DNA of 16,638 nt, taken from the NCBI GenBank assembly GCA_026770585.1, contig MU646368.1, forward strand, positions 633,532 through 650,169. Reading direction: 5' to 3'. Below are positions 7,440 to 13,575 of the stretch, one piece after another. The first letter of the stretch is position 1. Each line of letters begins with the position of its first letter. The stretch is from Baffinella frigidus. Lineage: Eukaryota; Cryptophyceae; Cryptomonadales; Baffinellaceae. The notes beneath the pieces are model-generated. The model made no database searches, was not told the origin of the DNA, and saw nothing but the letters and a program-made list of their open reading frames with translations. The translations under genes and the position numbers were made by a program.

Positions 7440-7540
7440 CCAGACCCCTAAACCCTGAACCCCTAAACTTTACCCCTAAACCTTAAACATGGCCCTAGGG
7501 AAACCATGACCCCGTGAAACCCCCTAACCCTAATCCCTAA
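7440..7540 (+). repeat. CCCTAA-like tract before an exon copy
   Basis: Degenerate CCCTAAACCCTGAACCCC... running into CTAATCCCTAACCTCGCAG, the acceptor of exon copy C1. A second version (two mismatches over the last 33 bp) runs into the acceptor of C3 at about 7905-7937. Confidence 0.85.
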
Positions 7541-7548
7541 CCTCGCAG

Positions 7549-7618
7549 GCGCCCCCGGACAACGACTCGGTGCTGGCGGACTACTGCCCCCCGGGGGAGC
7601 TTCTCGCCTCGGGGCGCA
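7549..7618 (+). pseudogene. Partial copy of gene X exon 5 (C1, 5' half)
   Basis: Starts after CCTCGCAG, encodes APPDNDSVLADYCPPGELLA, then loses similarity before any donor equivalent. Confidence 0.65.
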
Positions 7619-7756
7619 TTGTTTCCTTACGGGCCAGTTGACTTCCGCAAAAACTTCGCAAAACGCGTATTTTCTCAGCAAAAAACGCGTTTTTTCTCAG
7701 CAAAAAACGTGTTTTTTCTCCCTGGAAACCCCCAAACCCTCAACGGCTCTTTGCAG

Positions 7757-7825
7757 GCGCCCCCGGACAACGACTCGGTGCTGGCGGACTACTGCCCCCC
7801 GGGGAAGCTTCTCGCCTCGGTTTCC
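7757..7825 (+). pseudogene. Partial copy of gene X exon 5 (C2, 5' half)
   Basis: Starts after TCTTTGCAG with APPDNDSVLADYCPPGKLLA; no 3' half. Confidence 0.65.
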
Positions 7826-7937
7826 TTAAGCGAAAGTTGACTTGAGCAAAATAACTTCTGTCTAGCAGTGCACTGCCCCGGACCACCGCATGTTGTCTCT
7901 CTGGGAAACCCCCTAACCCTCATCCCGAACCTCGCAG

Positions 7938-8007
7938 GCGCCCCCGGACAACGACTCGGTGCTGGCGGACTACTGCCCCCCGGGGGAGCTTCTCGCCTCG
8001 GGGCGCA
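7938..8007 (+). pseudogene. Partial copy of gene X exon 5 (C3, 5' half)
   Basis: Nearly identical to C1 as part of the 389-bp-offset duplication; only the 5' half is present. Confidence 0.65.
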
Positions 8008-8145
8008 TTGTTTCCTTACGGGCCAGTTGACTTCCGCAAAAACTTCGCAAAACGCGTATTTTCTCAGCAAAAAACGCGTTTTTTCTCAGCAAAAAACGTG
8101 TTTTTTCTCCCTGGAAACCCCCAAACCCTCAACGGCTCTTTGCAG

Positions 8146-8234
8146 GCGCCCCCGGACAACGACTCGGTGCTGGCGGACTACTGGGCCCCGGGGGACTTTG
8201 TGGTCTCGGAGGCGTACGTCCTCGCGCCCGAGAC
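8146..8234 (+). CDS. Gene X exon 5 (C4, intact copy)
   Basis: 89 nt, enters in phase 0 after TCTTTGCAG and leaves after two bases of a codon at GAGAC|GTACTC. It encodes APPDNDSVLADYWAPGDFVV then SEAYVLAPE. It is the only copy with both the acceptor (shared with C1-C3) and the donor (shared with C5-C7). The leftover AC joins with the G of the terminal exon to make ACG (Thr) and keeps the frame. Function unrecognised. Confidence 0.65.
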
Positions 8235-8267
8235 GTACTCCCTCACCCCCTATTCTTACCCTCCACA

Positions 8268-8480
8268 CGGTGGACTACGAACCTTTCATCAAAAGTCAAC
8301 TTACCTGAAGACAATCAACTTAGAGATTTTTCCATGCAAATTGGTCACGTAACACCCCGGAATCCGGGGTCAACGAAACCCTCGAAGCCCACCGTGTGGG
8401 TATTGGCGACCGTTGCTGTAGACCTCACACAGCGCGTGCGTGCGTTGCTTTCCTTTACTCACACAGCATCTCCCGGGGGA
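8268..8480. repeat. Left arm of a large inverted duplication
   Basis: Pairs with 9851-10049 in inverted orientation and the same nesting order. Shared blocks are GTGGACTACGAACCTTTCAT and AAAAGTCAACTT, then GGTCACGT, then CCCACCG, then CCTCAC-CAGCGCGTGCG and ACTCA-CAGCATCTC. Arms are imperfect, about 200 bp each. A smaller inverted pair (CCACACGGTGG near 8262, CCACCGTGTGG near 8390) lies in the left arm. Confidence 0.75.
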
Positions 8481-8519
8481 GTTGGTCGTCTCGGAGGCGT
8501 ACGTGCTCGCGCCCGAGAC
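8472..8519 (+). pseudogene. 3' half copy of gene X exon 5 (C5)
   Basis: Encodes PGELVVSEAYVLAPE and ends exactly at GAGAC|GTACTC, the same donor as the intact exon. Upstream is ACTCACACAGCATCTC, so an AG acceptor lies close by. Confidence 0.65.
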
Positions 8520-8639
8520 GTACTCCCTCACCCCCGAACCCGCCTACATTAGACCTATACCTAGAGCCCCACGGTGGTCCCTAGGAGGCGGGCGCGGCCT
8601 TCATGGGCGATAATTGCTGTAAACCCGAAACCCACAACC

Positions 8640-8685
8640 GGGGGGAGTTTGTCGTCTCCGAGGCGTACGTGCTCGTGCCCGAGAC
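8640..8685 (+). pseudogene. 3' half copy of gene X exon 5 (C6)
   Basis: Encodes GEFVVSEAYVLVPE and ends exactly at GAGAC|GTGAAC. The 5' half of the exon is missing. Confidence 0.65.
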
Positions 8686-8786
8686 GTGAACCCCTACCCC
8701 CTATCCTTACCCTGTATGGGCGACCATCTCTGTAGACCTCACGCAGCGCGTGCGTGCTTTGCTTTGCTTTACTCACACAGCATCTC

Positions 8787-8833
8787 CGGGGGGAGTGTGT
8801 GGTCTCCGAGGCTTACGTCCTTGCGGCCGACAC
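8787..8833 (+). pseudogene. 3' half copy of gene X exon 5 (C7)
   Basis: Encodes GECVVSEAYVLAAD and ends at GACAC|GTAACC. The upstream segment GTAGACCTCACGCAGCGCGT ... CACACAGCATCTCC is a direct repeat of the one before C5. Confidence 0.65.
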
Positions 8834-8869
8834 GTAACCCCTACACCTCGAACCCTCCTACATTACCCT

Positions 8870-8995
8870 TCATCCTTGACCCGTAACCCTTAACCCTTAA
8901 CCCTCAACCCTCGACCCACAACCATCAACCAATAACCAATAACCAATAACCAATAACCAGTCACCATCAAACCTTAACCTTGCACGCTGCACCTG
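8870..8995 (+). repeat. CCCTTAA / CAATAAC repeat tract
   Basis: Degenerate telomere-like units (CCCTTAACCCTTAACCCTCAA) that drift into an AACCAATAACCAATAACC tandem repeat. C-rich strand is sense for gene X. Confidence 0.9.
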
Positions 8996-9167
8996 AACCC
9001 ACCCCCACACCGCGGGCTACGAAAGGAACATGTTGCCAAATCTAAGCCATTTCCGTTACCTTATCCGTAGGAACCCTCCTATGCCCCTACATCATTGCCT
9101 ACCGTAGGGTCGTATGTCTGATCGCTTATGGGCTATTCGAAATCCCTTCGAAGTCCGCTGTGTGGCC

Positions 9168-9242
9168 CACCATCGGGCCCTAGGCATAGCCCTACTGTAG
9201 GGTCCCAGGGGGGGGCGGTTTCTTATGAGCGAGGTACCCCTG
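9168..9242. mobile_element. Family A MITE, right half only
   Basis: Ends CTTATGAGCGAGGTACCCCTG followed by TA, with the family's internal CCCTACTGTAGGGTCC. The left terminal repeat is missing. Confidence 0.7.
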
Positions 9243-9332
9243 TACACCTGAACCCAACCCCTGTCTTATCGCTTATGGTTTATTCGGAATCCCTTCGAAG
9301 TCCGCTGGGCGGCCCTCCGCTGTGCGGCCCCT

Positions 9333-9445
9333 TGACCCTTAACCCTTAATAACCCTCAACCCTCAACCCTCAACCCTCAACCAATAACCCGTCACCATCA
9401 ACCCTTTACCCTGCACGCTACGCCTGAACCCACCCCCTGAACCCA
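9333..9445 (+). repeat. CCCTCAA / CCCTTAA tract in last intron of gene X
   Basis: Tandem degenerate telomere-like repeats, C-rich on the sense strand, continuing after the foldback element at 9451-9587. Confidence 0.85.
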
Positions 9446-9450
9446 CCCTA

Positions 9451-9587
9451 ATCTCCATACAAGTATTAATTAATTGCTCTTGGGCAACGAAAATTACTAC
9501 ACGATTTGCTTATAAAAGAAGTAGTAGAGCATTTGTGTAGTAAATTTCGTTACGCCAAAAGCAATTAATTAATACTTGTATGGAGAT
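9451..9587. mobile_element. 137-bp AT-rich foldback element
   Basis: Perfect 28-bp terminal inverted repeats (9451-9478 against 9560-9587; outer end ATCTCCATACAAGTATTAAT). Pairing continues inward through TTGGGCAACGAAAATTACTA and its partner, so most of the element can form one hairpin. It sits inside a CCCTGAACCC tract and is much more AT-rich than its surroundings. The perfect arms suggest recent arrival or a strong maintenance mechanism. Confidence 0.88.
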
Positions 9588-9673
9588 GAACCCCCTGAAC
9601 CCCAAACCCCAACGATTATTCGGAATCCCTTCGAAGTCCGCTGTGTGGCCCTGAACCCCAACCCCCAACCCAG

Positions 9674-9719
9674 GATCCTGGTGCCCTCCGACTCAATCTC
9701 CGAGGTCCCCACCGTGTAA
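9674..9719 (+). CDS. Gene X terminal exon with stop
   Basis: 46 nt after the acceptor CCCAACCCAG, itself the end of a CCCCAACCC tract. It completes the split Thr codon from exon 5 and encodes ILVPSDSISEVPTV before TAA. Frame and phase match the exon 5 donor exactly, and third positions are mostly G/C. The joined C-terminus is ...AYVLAPE-T-ILVPSDSISEVPTV. A second candidate exon cannot be excluded, but the phase fit is good evidence. Confidence 0.6.
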
Positions 9720-9850
9720 GAAGAACCGAGAGGCCGTTTGAGCCATTGGTGGCATTGGAGCCATTGTTCGTGGGGCGGTGTAGAGGCGAGGCCCACAACC
9801 TAAAGAACCTCAAGGGGCGTCCGAGAGGGAGAGTACAGTATCGCGACTCG
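9720..9850. other. Downstream of gene X, nothing recognised
   Basis: Probably the 3' untranslated region and polyadenylation area of gene X. It includes the short repeat GAGCCATTGGTGGCATTGGA. No clear poly(A) signal is identified. Confidence 0.35.
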
Positions 9851-10049
9851 AGATGCTGAGTGAGTAAAGTAAAGCAAAGAACGCACGCGGTGTGTGAGGG
9901 GCGGGAGGGTGGGACCACTCGGTGGGCGACGAAGGTTTGTTTGGGGGCTGGAATTCAGGGTGCGACGTGACCAGATTGCACCAGAAAATCCTGCAAGTTA
10001 ACTACCGCAAGGCAAGTTGACTTTTGATGAAAGGTTCGCAGTCCACCCT
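9851..10049. repeat. Right arm of the large inverted duplication
   Basis: Inverted counterpart of 8268-8480. The outermost block AAGTTGACTTTTGATGAAAG then GTTCGCAGTCCACC is at 10012-10047, and the innermost GAGATGCTGAGTGAGTAAAG at about 9851. The duplication spans the end of gene X, so the right arm is an antisense copy of intron sequence. Confidence 0.75.
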
Positions 10050-10099
10050 GGGACAGGCCCACCGCGGGGCGGCACGCGAGGCGTCTGAGTGGGGGAATA

Positions 10100-10216
10100 C
10101 AGGGGTACCTCGCTCATAAGAAACCGCCGCCCCCTAGGACCCTACAGTAGGCCTATGCCTAGGGCCCTACGGTGGTCCTAGGGGGGGGGCAGTTTCTTAT
10201 GAGCGAGGTACCCCAG
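10100..10216. mobile_element. Family A MITE, copy 2
   Basis: 117 bp with ends CAGGGGTACCTCGCTCATAA and its near complement, flanked by TA at 10098-10099 and 10217-10218. The interior is a G/C-run plus CCTAGGACCCTACAGTAGGC-type palindromes. No coding capacity. It abuts the next copy, sharing one TA. Confidence 0.9.
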
Positions 10217-10218
10217 TA

Positions 10219-10340
10219 CAGGGGTACCTTGCTCATGAGAAACTGCCCCCCCCCCCCCAAGGACCACCAAAAGGGCCCTGGGCATGGGCCTACTGTAGGG
10301 TCCTAGGGGGTGGCGGTTTCTTATGCGCGAGGTACCCCTG
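10219..10340. mobile_element. Family A MITE, copy 3
   Basis: 122 bp, starting right after the TA shared with copy 2 and ending CCCCTG before TA (10341-10342). Two elements head to tail with a single TA between them implies insertion at the terminal TA of an existing copy. Confidence 0.9.
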
Positions 10341-10378
10341 TAGACGCACGCGGGGCGTCCGAGTGGGGGACTACAGTA

Positions 10379-10417
10379 CAGGGGTACCTCGCTCATAAGA
10401 AAGTGCCCCCCCCTAGC
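10379..10417. mobile_element. Family A MITE, left end fragment
   Basis: Left terminal repeat CAGGGGTACCTCGCTCATAA plus the C-run, preceded by TA, then lost in unrelated sequence. Confidence 0.75.
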
Positions 10418-10440
10418 TTGTGGCTATCATACGTCTCAAC

Positions 10441-10474
10441 AAGTGAATTCACTTTTTTTCAAGTGAATTCACTT
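10441..10474. repeat. Doubled AAGTGAATTCACTT palindrome
   Basis: The perfect 14-bp palindrome AAGTGAATTCACTT occurs at 10441-10454 and again at 10461-10474, two helical turns apart centre to centre. No surrounding element is recognised. Could be a protein-binding dyad or a relic foldback. Confidence 0.85.
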
Positions 10475-10611
10475 GAAGTTGTGGCCCCCTCTGTACTTCG
10501 CCGTTTTTTTCGACCGAACTTGTCTCGCCGGGATCCGATAGGACCCTACAGGAGGGGCTGGGACAGGGGGGGGCGGCTTGAAATGCAGGGCCGTCCTGCG
10601 GATCCTTGCTA

Positions 10612-10672
10612 CAGGGGTACCTCGCTCATAAGAAACCGCACCCCCCCCTAGGACCACCATAGGGCCCTAAGC
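10612..10672. mobile_element. Family A MITE, left half
   Basis: Begins CAGGGGTACCTCGCTCATAA after TA, continues to TAGGACCACCATAGGGCCCT, then stops. The right half is missing. Confidence 0.75.
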
Positions 10673-10806
10673 AGGCTGCTACGTGGATAGTTCCGCAGAT
10701 CCACTCCATACAGCGGACTTCGAAGGGATCTCGTGAATAACCCACAAGTGAATTATCCATAGGCCCTACGGTAGGCAATACTGTAGGGACACCCCGCCCT
10801 TCCGTA

Positions 10807-10926
10807 CAGGGGTACCTCGCTCATACGAAACCGCACCCCCCCCTAGGACCGCCATAGGGCCCTAAGCATAGCCCTACTGTAGGGTCCTAGGGGGGGGGGG
10901 GGTCTTATGGGCGAGGTACCCCTGTA
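10807..10926. mobile_element. Family A MITE, copy 4
   Basis: 120 bp, complete, with TA at both ends (10805-10806 and 10927-10928). Confidence 0.9.
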
Positions 10927-10988
10927 TCGAGAGTTGAGACGCTCGTGTGTGACCCACCCAGCAAGCTTGTGTAACAGCACGCCAACGA

Positions 10989-11105
10989 CAGGGGTACCTC
11001 ACTCATAAGAAACCAACCCCCTCTAGGACCCTACAGTAGGTCTTTGCCTAGGGCCTTATGGCGGTCCTAGGGGGGTGGGCGTTTCTTATGAGCGAGGTAG
11101 TCCTG
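10989..11105. mobile_element. Family A MITE, copy 5
   Basis: 117 bp with both terminal repeats. The right flank is TA; the left flank is GA, presumably a decayed TA. Confidence 0.88.
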
Positions 11106-11256
11106 TAATTTGACAGGCTAAGAAGCAGGAATACGTGAGATTATGGTGGGGCGTAGGGTTTCATTTTTGCAGCGCTTTACACGCCCCCGGACCCTGCTAT
11201 CTACCGTTTCAGGCTTCCGTGTACTTATCTACCCGCCCGCTCTCAACTCTCGACCA

Positions 11257-11473
11257 CACAGTACCTCCCGCATAAGAAACTGCCCCCCCCATCCCTTAAG
11301 TGGCCAGTAGGCTCATACGCCCTACCGTAGGGCCCTAGGACCTGCCTAGGACCTCTTGGCCCTCAAATTTGCCGGCATGGCCACTTAAGGGATAGGACCA
11401 CCGTAGGGCCCTAGGCATGGTCCTACTGTAGGGTCCTAGGGGGGGGCGGTTTCTTACGAGCGAGGTATCCTTG
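11257..11473. mobile_element. Family A MITE, copy 6, split by a family B element
   Basis: Left part 11257-11291 (diverged end, CATAAGAAACTGCC plus C-run) and right part from about 11393 to 11473 (CCTACTGTAGGGTCCTAGGG ... GAGGTATCCTTG, then TA) are separated by a complete family B element. The break falls at the TA of the family's C-run-TAGGACCACC segment. Confidence 0.88.
11292..11392. mobile_element. Family B MITE, copy 2, nested in family A
   Basis: 101 bp, ends TCCCTTAAGTGGCCAGTAGG and complement. Flanked on the right by TA (11393-11394) and on the left by CA (11290-11291), where the family A consensus predicts TA. Confidence 0.92.
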
Positions 11474-11602
11474 TACCCGCCCGCTCTCCACTCTCGACCA
11501 CACAATACTTACCTCGACCTACCGTTTCAGGCTTCGTGTGCTTCTCTACCCTCCCGCTCTCAACTCTCGACCTACCTACCGTTGCAGGCTCTCGTGTACT
11601 TA

Positions 11603-11702
11603 TCCCTTAAGTGGCCAGTAGGCGCATACGCCCTACTGTAGGGCCCTATGACCTGCCTGGGGCTTCCACGGGCGATTATTCGCCCGTTGGTCACTTAAGG
11701 GA
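11603..11702. mobile_element. Family B MITE, copy 3
   Basis: 100 bp, flanked by TA at 11601-11602 and 11703-11704. Interior shares CCCTACTGTAGGGCCCTA with family A. Near its right end GCGATTATTCGCCC forms a small hairpin. Confidence 0.92.
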
Positions 11703-11755
11703 TACCCGTACCAGCCCGCTAACACGTTTACCCGCCGCAGCGGGTACCAGTATTA

Positions 11756-11871
11756 CAGGGGTACCTCGCTCATAAGAAAGCGCCACCCCCTAGGACCCTA
11801 CAGTAGGACTATGCCTAGGGCCCTATGGTCGTCCTAGGGGGAGGCGGTTTCTTATGACCGAGGTACCCCTG
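11756..11871. mobile_element. Family A MITE, copy 7
   Basis: 116 bp with both terminal repeats; TA on the left (11754-11755), TG on the right. Confidence 0.9.
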
Positions 11872-11882
11872 TGGTACGAGTA

Positions 11883-11987
11883 TCCCTTAAGTGGCCAGTA
11901 GGCGCATACGCCCGCCCTACAGTAGGACCCTAGGACCTACCTAGGACCTCTTGGTGGTCAAATTTGACCGGCTGGCCACTTAAGGGT
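11883..11987. mobile_element. Family B MITE, copy 4, at the peptidase gene's 3' end
   Basis: 105 bp, TA-flanked (11881-11882 and 11988-11989), ending 13 bp beyond the stop codon of the M16 gene. It must lie in that gene's 3' untranslated region. Confidence 0.88.
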
Positions 11988-12000
11988 TATATAAGAATTA

Positions 12001-12077
12001 CTAATACTTGTACCCGCCGCTCTCCACCGCTTCCGCCGACAGGCCGATCTTCACGTTCGGGCTTGTGATGTTGGGGC
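12001..12077 (-). CDS. M16 peptidase-like protein, terminal exon
   Basis: 77 nt ending in TAG (12003-12001). It enters with GC, completing a Gly codon (G|GC), after the acceptor CCCGAAACCAG. It encodes PNITSPNVKIGLSAEAVESG then GYKY. The acceptor is the last unit of the TTTCGGG array (CCCGAAA on the sense strand). Codon usage is G/C-rich at third positions, in sharp contrast to the flanking arrays. The tail itself has no signature; assignment rests on phase continuity with the upstream exons. Confidence 0.65.
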
Positions 12078-12079
12078 CT

Positions 12080-12181
12080 GGTTTCGGGTTTCGGGTTTCG
12101 GGTTTCGGGTTTCGGGTTTCGGGTTTCGGGTTTCGGGTTTCGGGTTTCGGGTTTCGGGTTTCGGGTTTCGGGTTTCGGGTT
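12080..12181 (-). repeat. TTTCGGG array
   Basis: About 14 near-perfect units of GGGTTTC (CCCGAAA on the minus strand), ending directly at the acceptor of the terminal exon. Any reading frame through it (NPKPETR repeats) is an artefact of the heptamer. Confidence 0.95.
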
Positions 12182-12485
12182 GAGGGTTGAAGGTTGAGGG
12201 TGTCGCATGTAGGGATAGGGGTTAGGGGTTTGGGGTTTGGAGTTTAGGGTTTAGGGTTTATGGTTTGGGGTCTAGGGTTTAGGATTTAGGGTTCAGGGTT
12301 CAGGGGTTAGGGGTTAGGGGTTAGAGGTTAGGGGCTAGGGGTTAGGGGTTAGGGGTTAGGGGTTAGGGTTTAGGGTTTACGGCTTAGGGGTTAGGGGTTA
12401 GGGGTTAGGGGTTAGGGGTTAGGGGTTAGGGGTTAGGGGTTAGGGGTTAGGGTTTAGGGTTTAGGGTTTAGGGTTTAGGAGTTAC
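12182..12485 (-). repeat. TTTAGGG / TTAGGGG array
   Basis: Degenerate arrays of GGGTTTA and GGGGTTA filling the intron between the 39-nt exon and the terminal exon. C-rich strand is the sense strand of the peptidase gene. Confidence 0.95.
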
Positions 12486-12524
12486 CGGAGAGGCCTTTGC
12501 AGACGACGAGGCGGTCTTCGAACC
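12486..12524 (-). CDS. M16 peptidase-like protein, 39-nt penultimate exon
   Basis: A short non-repetitive island in the middle of the TTTAGGG arrays. Acceptor CCCTAAACAG and donor CTCCG|GTAACTCC fit well. It enters with two bases (GG) and leaves with one (G), encoding FEDRLVVCKGLS between split Gly codons. Phases match both neighbours exactly. The hydrophobic strand RLVVCKG followed by a glycine fits the last strand of M16 domains (a pattern like -RLVVVVVG-). Without RNA evidence the micro-exon remains a prediction, but it is hard to explain otherwise. Confidence 0.65.
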
Positions 12525-12740
12525 CTGTTTAGGGTTTAGGGTTTAGGGTTCAGGGTGTAGGGTGTAGGGTGTAGGGTGTAGGGTGTAGGGTGTAGGGTGT
12601 AGGGTGTAGGGTGTAGGGTTGAGGGTGCAGGGTGCAGGGTGTAGGGTGTAGGGTTGAGGGTTTAGGGTTTATGGTGTAGGGTTTACGGTCTACGGTTTAT
12701 GGTTTATGGTTTATGGTTTATGGTTTATGGTGTAGGGTTT
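12525..12740 (-). repeat. TTTAGGG and TGTAGGG arrays
   Basis: GGGTTTA units against the exon, then GGGTGTA units, then GGTTTAT units. The C-rich strand CCCTAAACCCTAAACAG forms the 3' splice site of the 39-nt exon. Confidence 0.95.
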
Positions 12741-12818
12741 AGGCCGTCAGGGGGAGACTGTTTCATTCACAAAACTGTGAACAGGGCGTGGCACGTTCGT
12801 GAGAAGTCACGACATCGT
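12741..12818. other. Non-repetitive island in the peptidase intron
   Basis: About 75 bp without heptamer repeats, containing an imperfect hairpin around TTCATTCACAAAACTGTGAA. No convincing exon is seen on either strand. Confidence 0.4.
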
Positions 12819-13050
12819 TTCGGGTTTCGGGTTTCGAGTGTCGGGTTTCAGGGTTCGGGTGTCGAGTTTCGGGTTTCGGGTTTCGGGTTTCTGGTTCCAG
12901 GGTTCGGGTGTCGGGTGTCGGGTGTCGGGTGTCGGGTGTCGGGTGTCGGGTGTCGGGTGTCGGGTTTCGAGTTCCGGGTTTCGGGGTTTCTGGTTTCAGA
13001 TTTCGGGGTTCGGGTATCGGTCCTCGGGTTTCGAGTTTCGGGTTTCGGGT
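12819..13050 (-). repeat. TTTCGGG / TGTCGGG arrays
   Basis: Second block of GGGTTTC and GGGTGTC heptamers, same orientation as the other arrays in this gene. Confidence 0.93.
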
Positions 13051-13059
13051 ATCTCGGAC

Positions 13060-13098
13060 TGTGGAAGACAGCGCGCGCGGCGCCCAGGACCTCCTCTC
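13060..13098 (-). pseudogene. 3' fragment copy of the M16 exon at 13576
   Basis: Encodes EEVLGAARAVFH and ends at CCACA|GTCC, the same donor position as the intact exon (CCACG|GTCA). Similarity starts abruptly after CCCTGA at what looks like an AG site. Confidence 0.65.
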
Positions 13099-13392
13099 AG
13101 GGTTACGAGTTTGGGGTTTGAGAAGGGTGTAGGGATTGGGGCTTAGGGTCTCAAGAAGGGTTTATAGATGACGGCTCGCGCATTTTCGGGTCCGGATTTC
13201 GGGTAACATCCATTATTGTAATTTGGCCCCCAAACATGACCTGTTTCGGGTTCCGGGTTCCGGGTTTCCGGTTTCCGGTTTTGGGTTTCGGGTATGAGCC
13301 GAAACGGCGCCCATGACCTCCTCTGAGGGTTTCGAGTTTTGGGTTTGAGAAGGGTGTAGGGATTGGGGCTTAGGGTCTCAAGAAGGGTTTAT
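13086..13392. repeat. Direct repeat pair, offset 227 bp
   Basis: GCGCCCA-GACCTCCTCT ... GGTTTGAGAAGGGTGTAGGG ... GGGTCTCAAGAAGGGTTTA is present at about 13080-13163 and 13307-13390. Both carry the fragment GGCGCC-ATGACCTCCTC of the M16 exon. The second copy hosts a family B element. Confidence 0.85.
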
Positions 13393-13491
13393 CCCTTAAG
13401 TGACCAACGGGTGAATAATCGCGCGTGGAAGCCCTAGGCAGGTCCTAGGGCCCTACGGTAGGGCGTATGAGCCCACCGGGCACTTGGGGGA
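13392..13491. mobile_element. Family B MITE, copy 5
   Basis: 100 bp in inverted internal orientation to copy 1, TA-flanked (13390-13391 and 13492-13493). Its target GGTTTA is identifiable from the unfilled copy at 13155-13163. Confidence 0.9.
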
Positions 13492-13499
13492 TAGATGAA

Positions 13500-13574
13500 T
13501 GTGGAAGCCCTAGGCAGGTCCTGGGGCCCTACGGTAGGGCGTATGAGCCTACTGGGCACTTGGGGGATAGATGA
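13500..13574. repeat. Tandem duplicate of the right part of family B copy 5
   Basis: The 75 bp from GTGGAAGCCCTAGGCAGGTC to CACTTGGGGGATAGATG repeat 13421-13495 with a few differences. The duplicate ends at the donor of the next M16 exon. Confidence 0.88.
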
Positions 13575-13575
13575 C

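Larger units (their letters stand above)
7536..8189. repeat. Segmental direct duplication, offset 389 bp
   Basis: About 250 bp at roughly 7536-7792 recur almost identically at 7925-8181, including two exon-like segments and the intron between them (TTTTCTCAGCAAAAAACG repeats). The near identity implies a recent duplication or ongoing gene conversion. It places four exon-5 starts in a row. Confidence 0.9.
9134..9650. repeat. Dispersed fragments of ATCCCTTCGAAGTCCGCTG
   Basis: Three plus-oriented copies of TATTCG(A/G)AATCCCTTCGAAG-type sequence occur near 9132, 9279 and 9617. Inverted versions are near 2688-2715, 2836-2855 and 10700-10735. It appears to be the core of a decayed dispersed element and a target of family B insertion. 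Confidence 0.75.
10067..10378. repeat. Direct repeats around family A elements
   Basis: ACGCGAGGCGTCTGAGTGGG (about 10074) and ACGCGGGGCGTCCGAGTGGG (about 10348) each precede a family A left end. Flanking DNA was therefore duplicated along with the elements. Confidence 0.75.

Noticed and set aside
11987-12208. Proline/glutamate repeat protein (NPKPETR repeats) on the minus strand, and FGFRVSG repeats on plus
   Set aside because: These are translations of the TTTCGGG heptamer array, which shifts frame with each unit and shows no codon structure.
12080-12740. A true chromosome end
   Set aside because: The repeats are degenerate, interrupted by coding-like sequence, and followed by several kb of gene sequence on both sides. 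They are interstitial.
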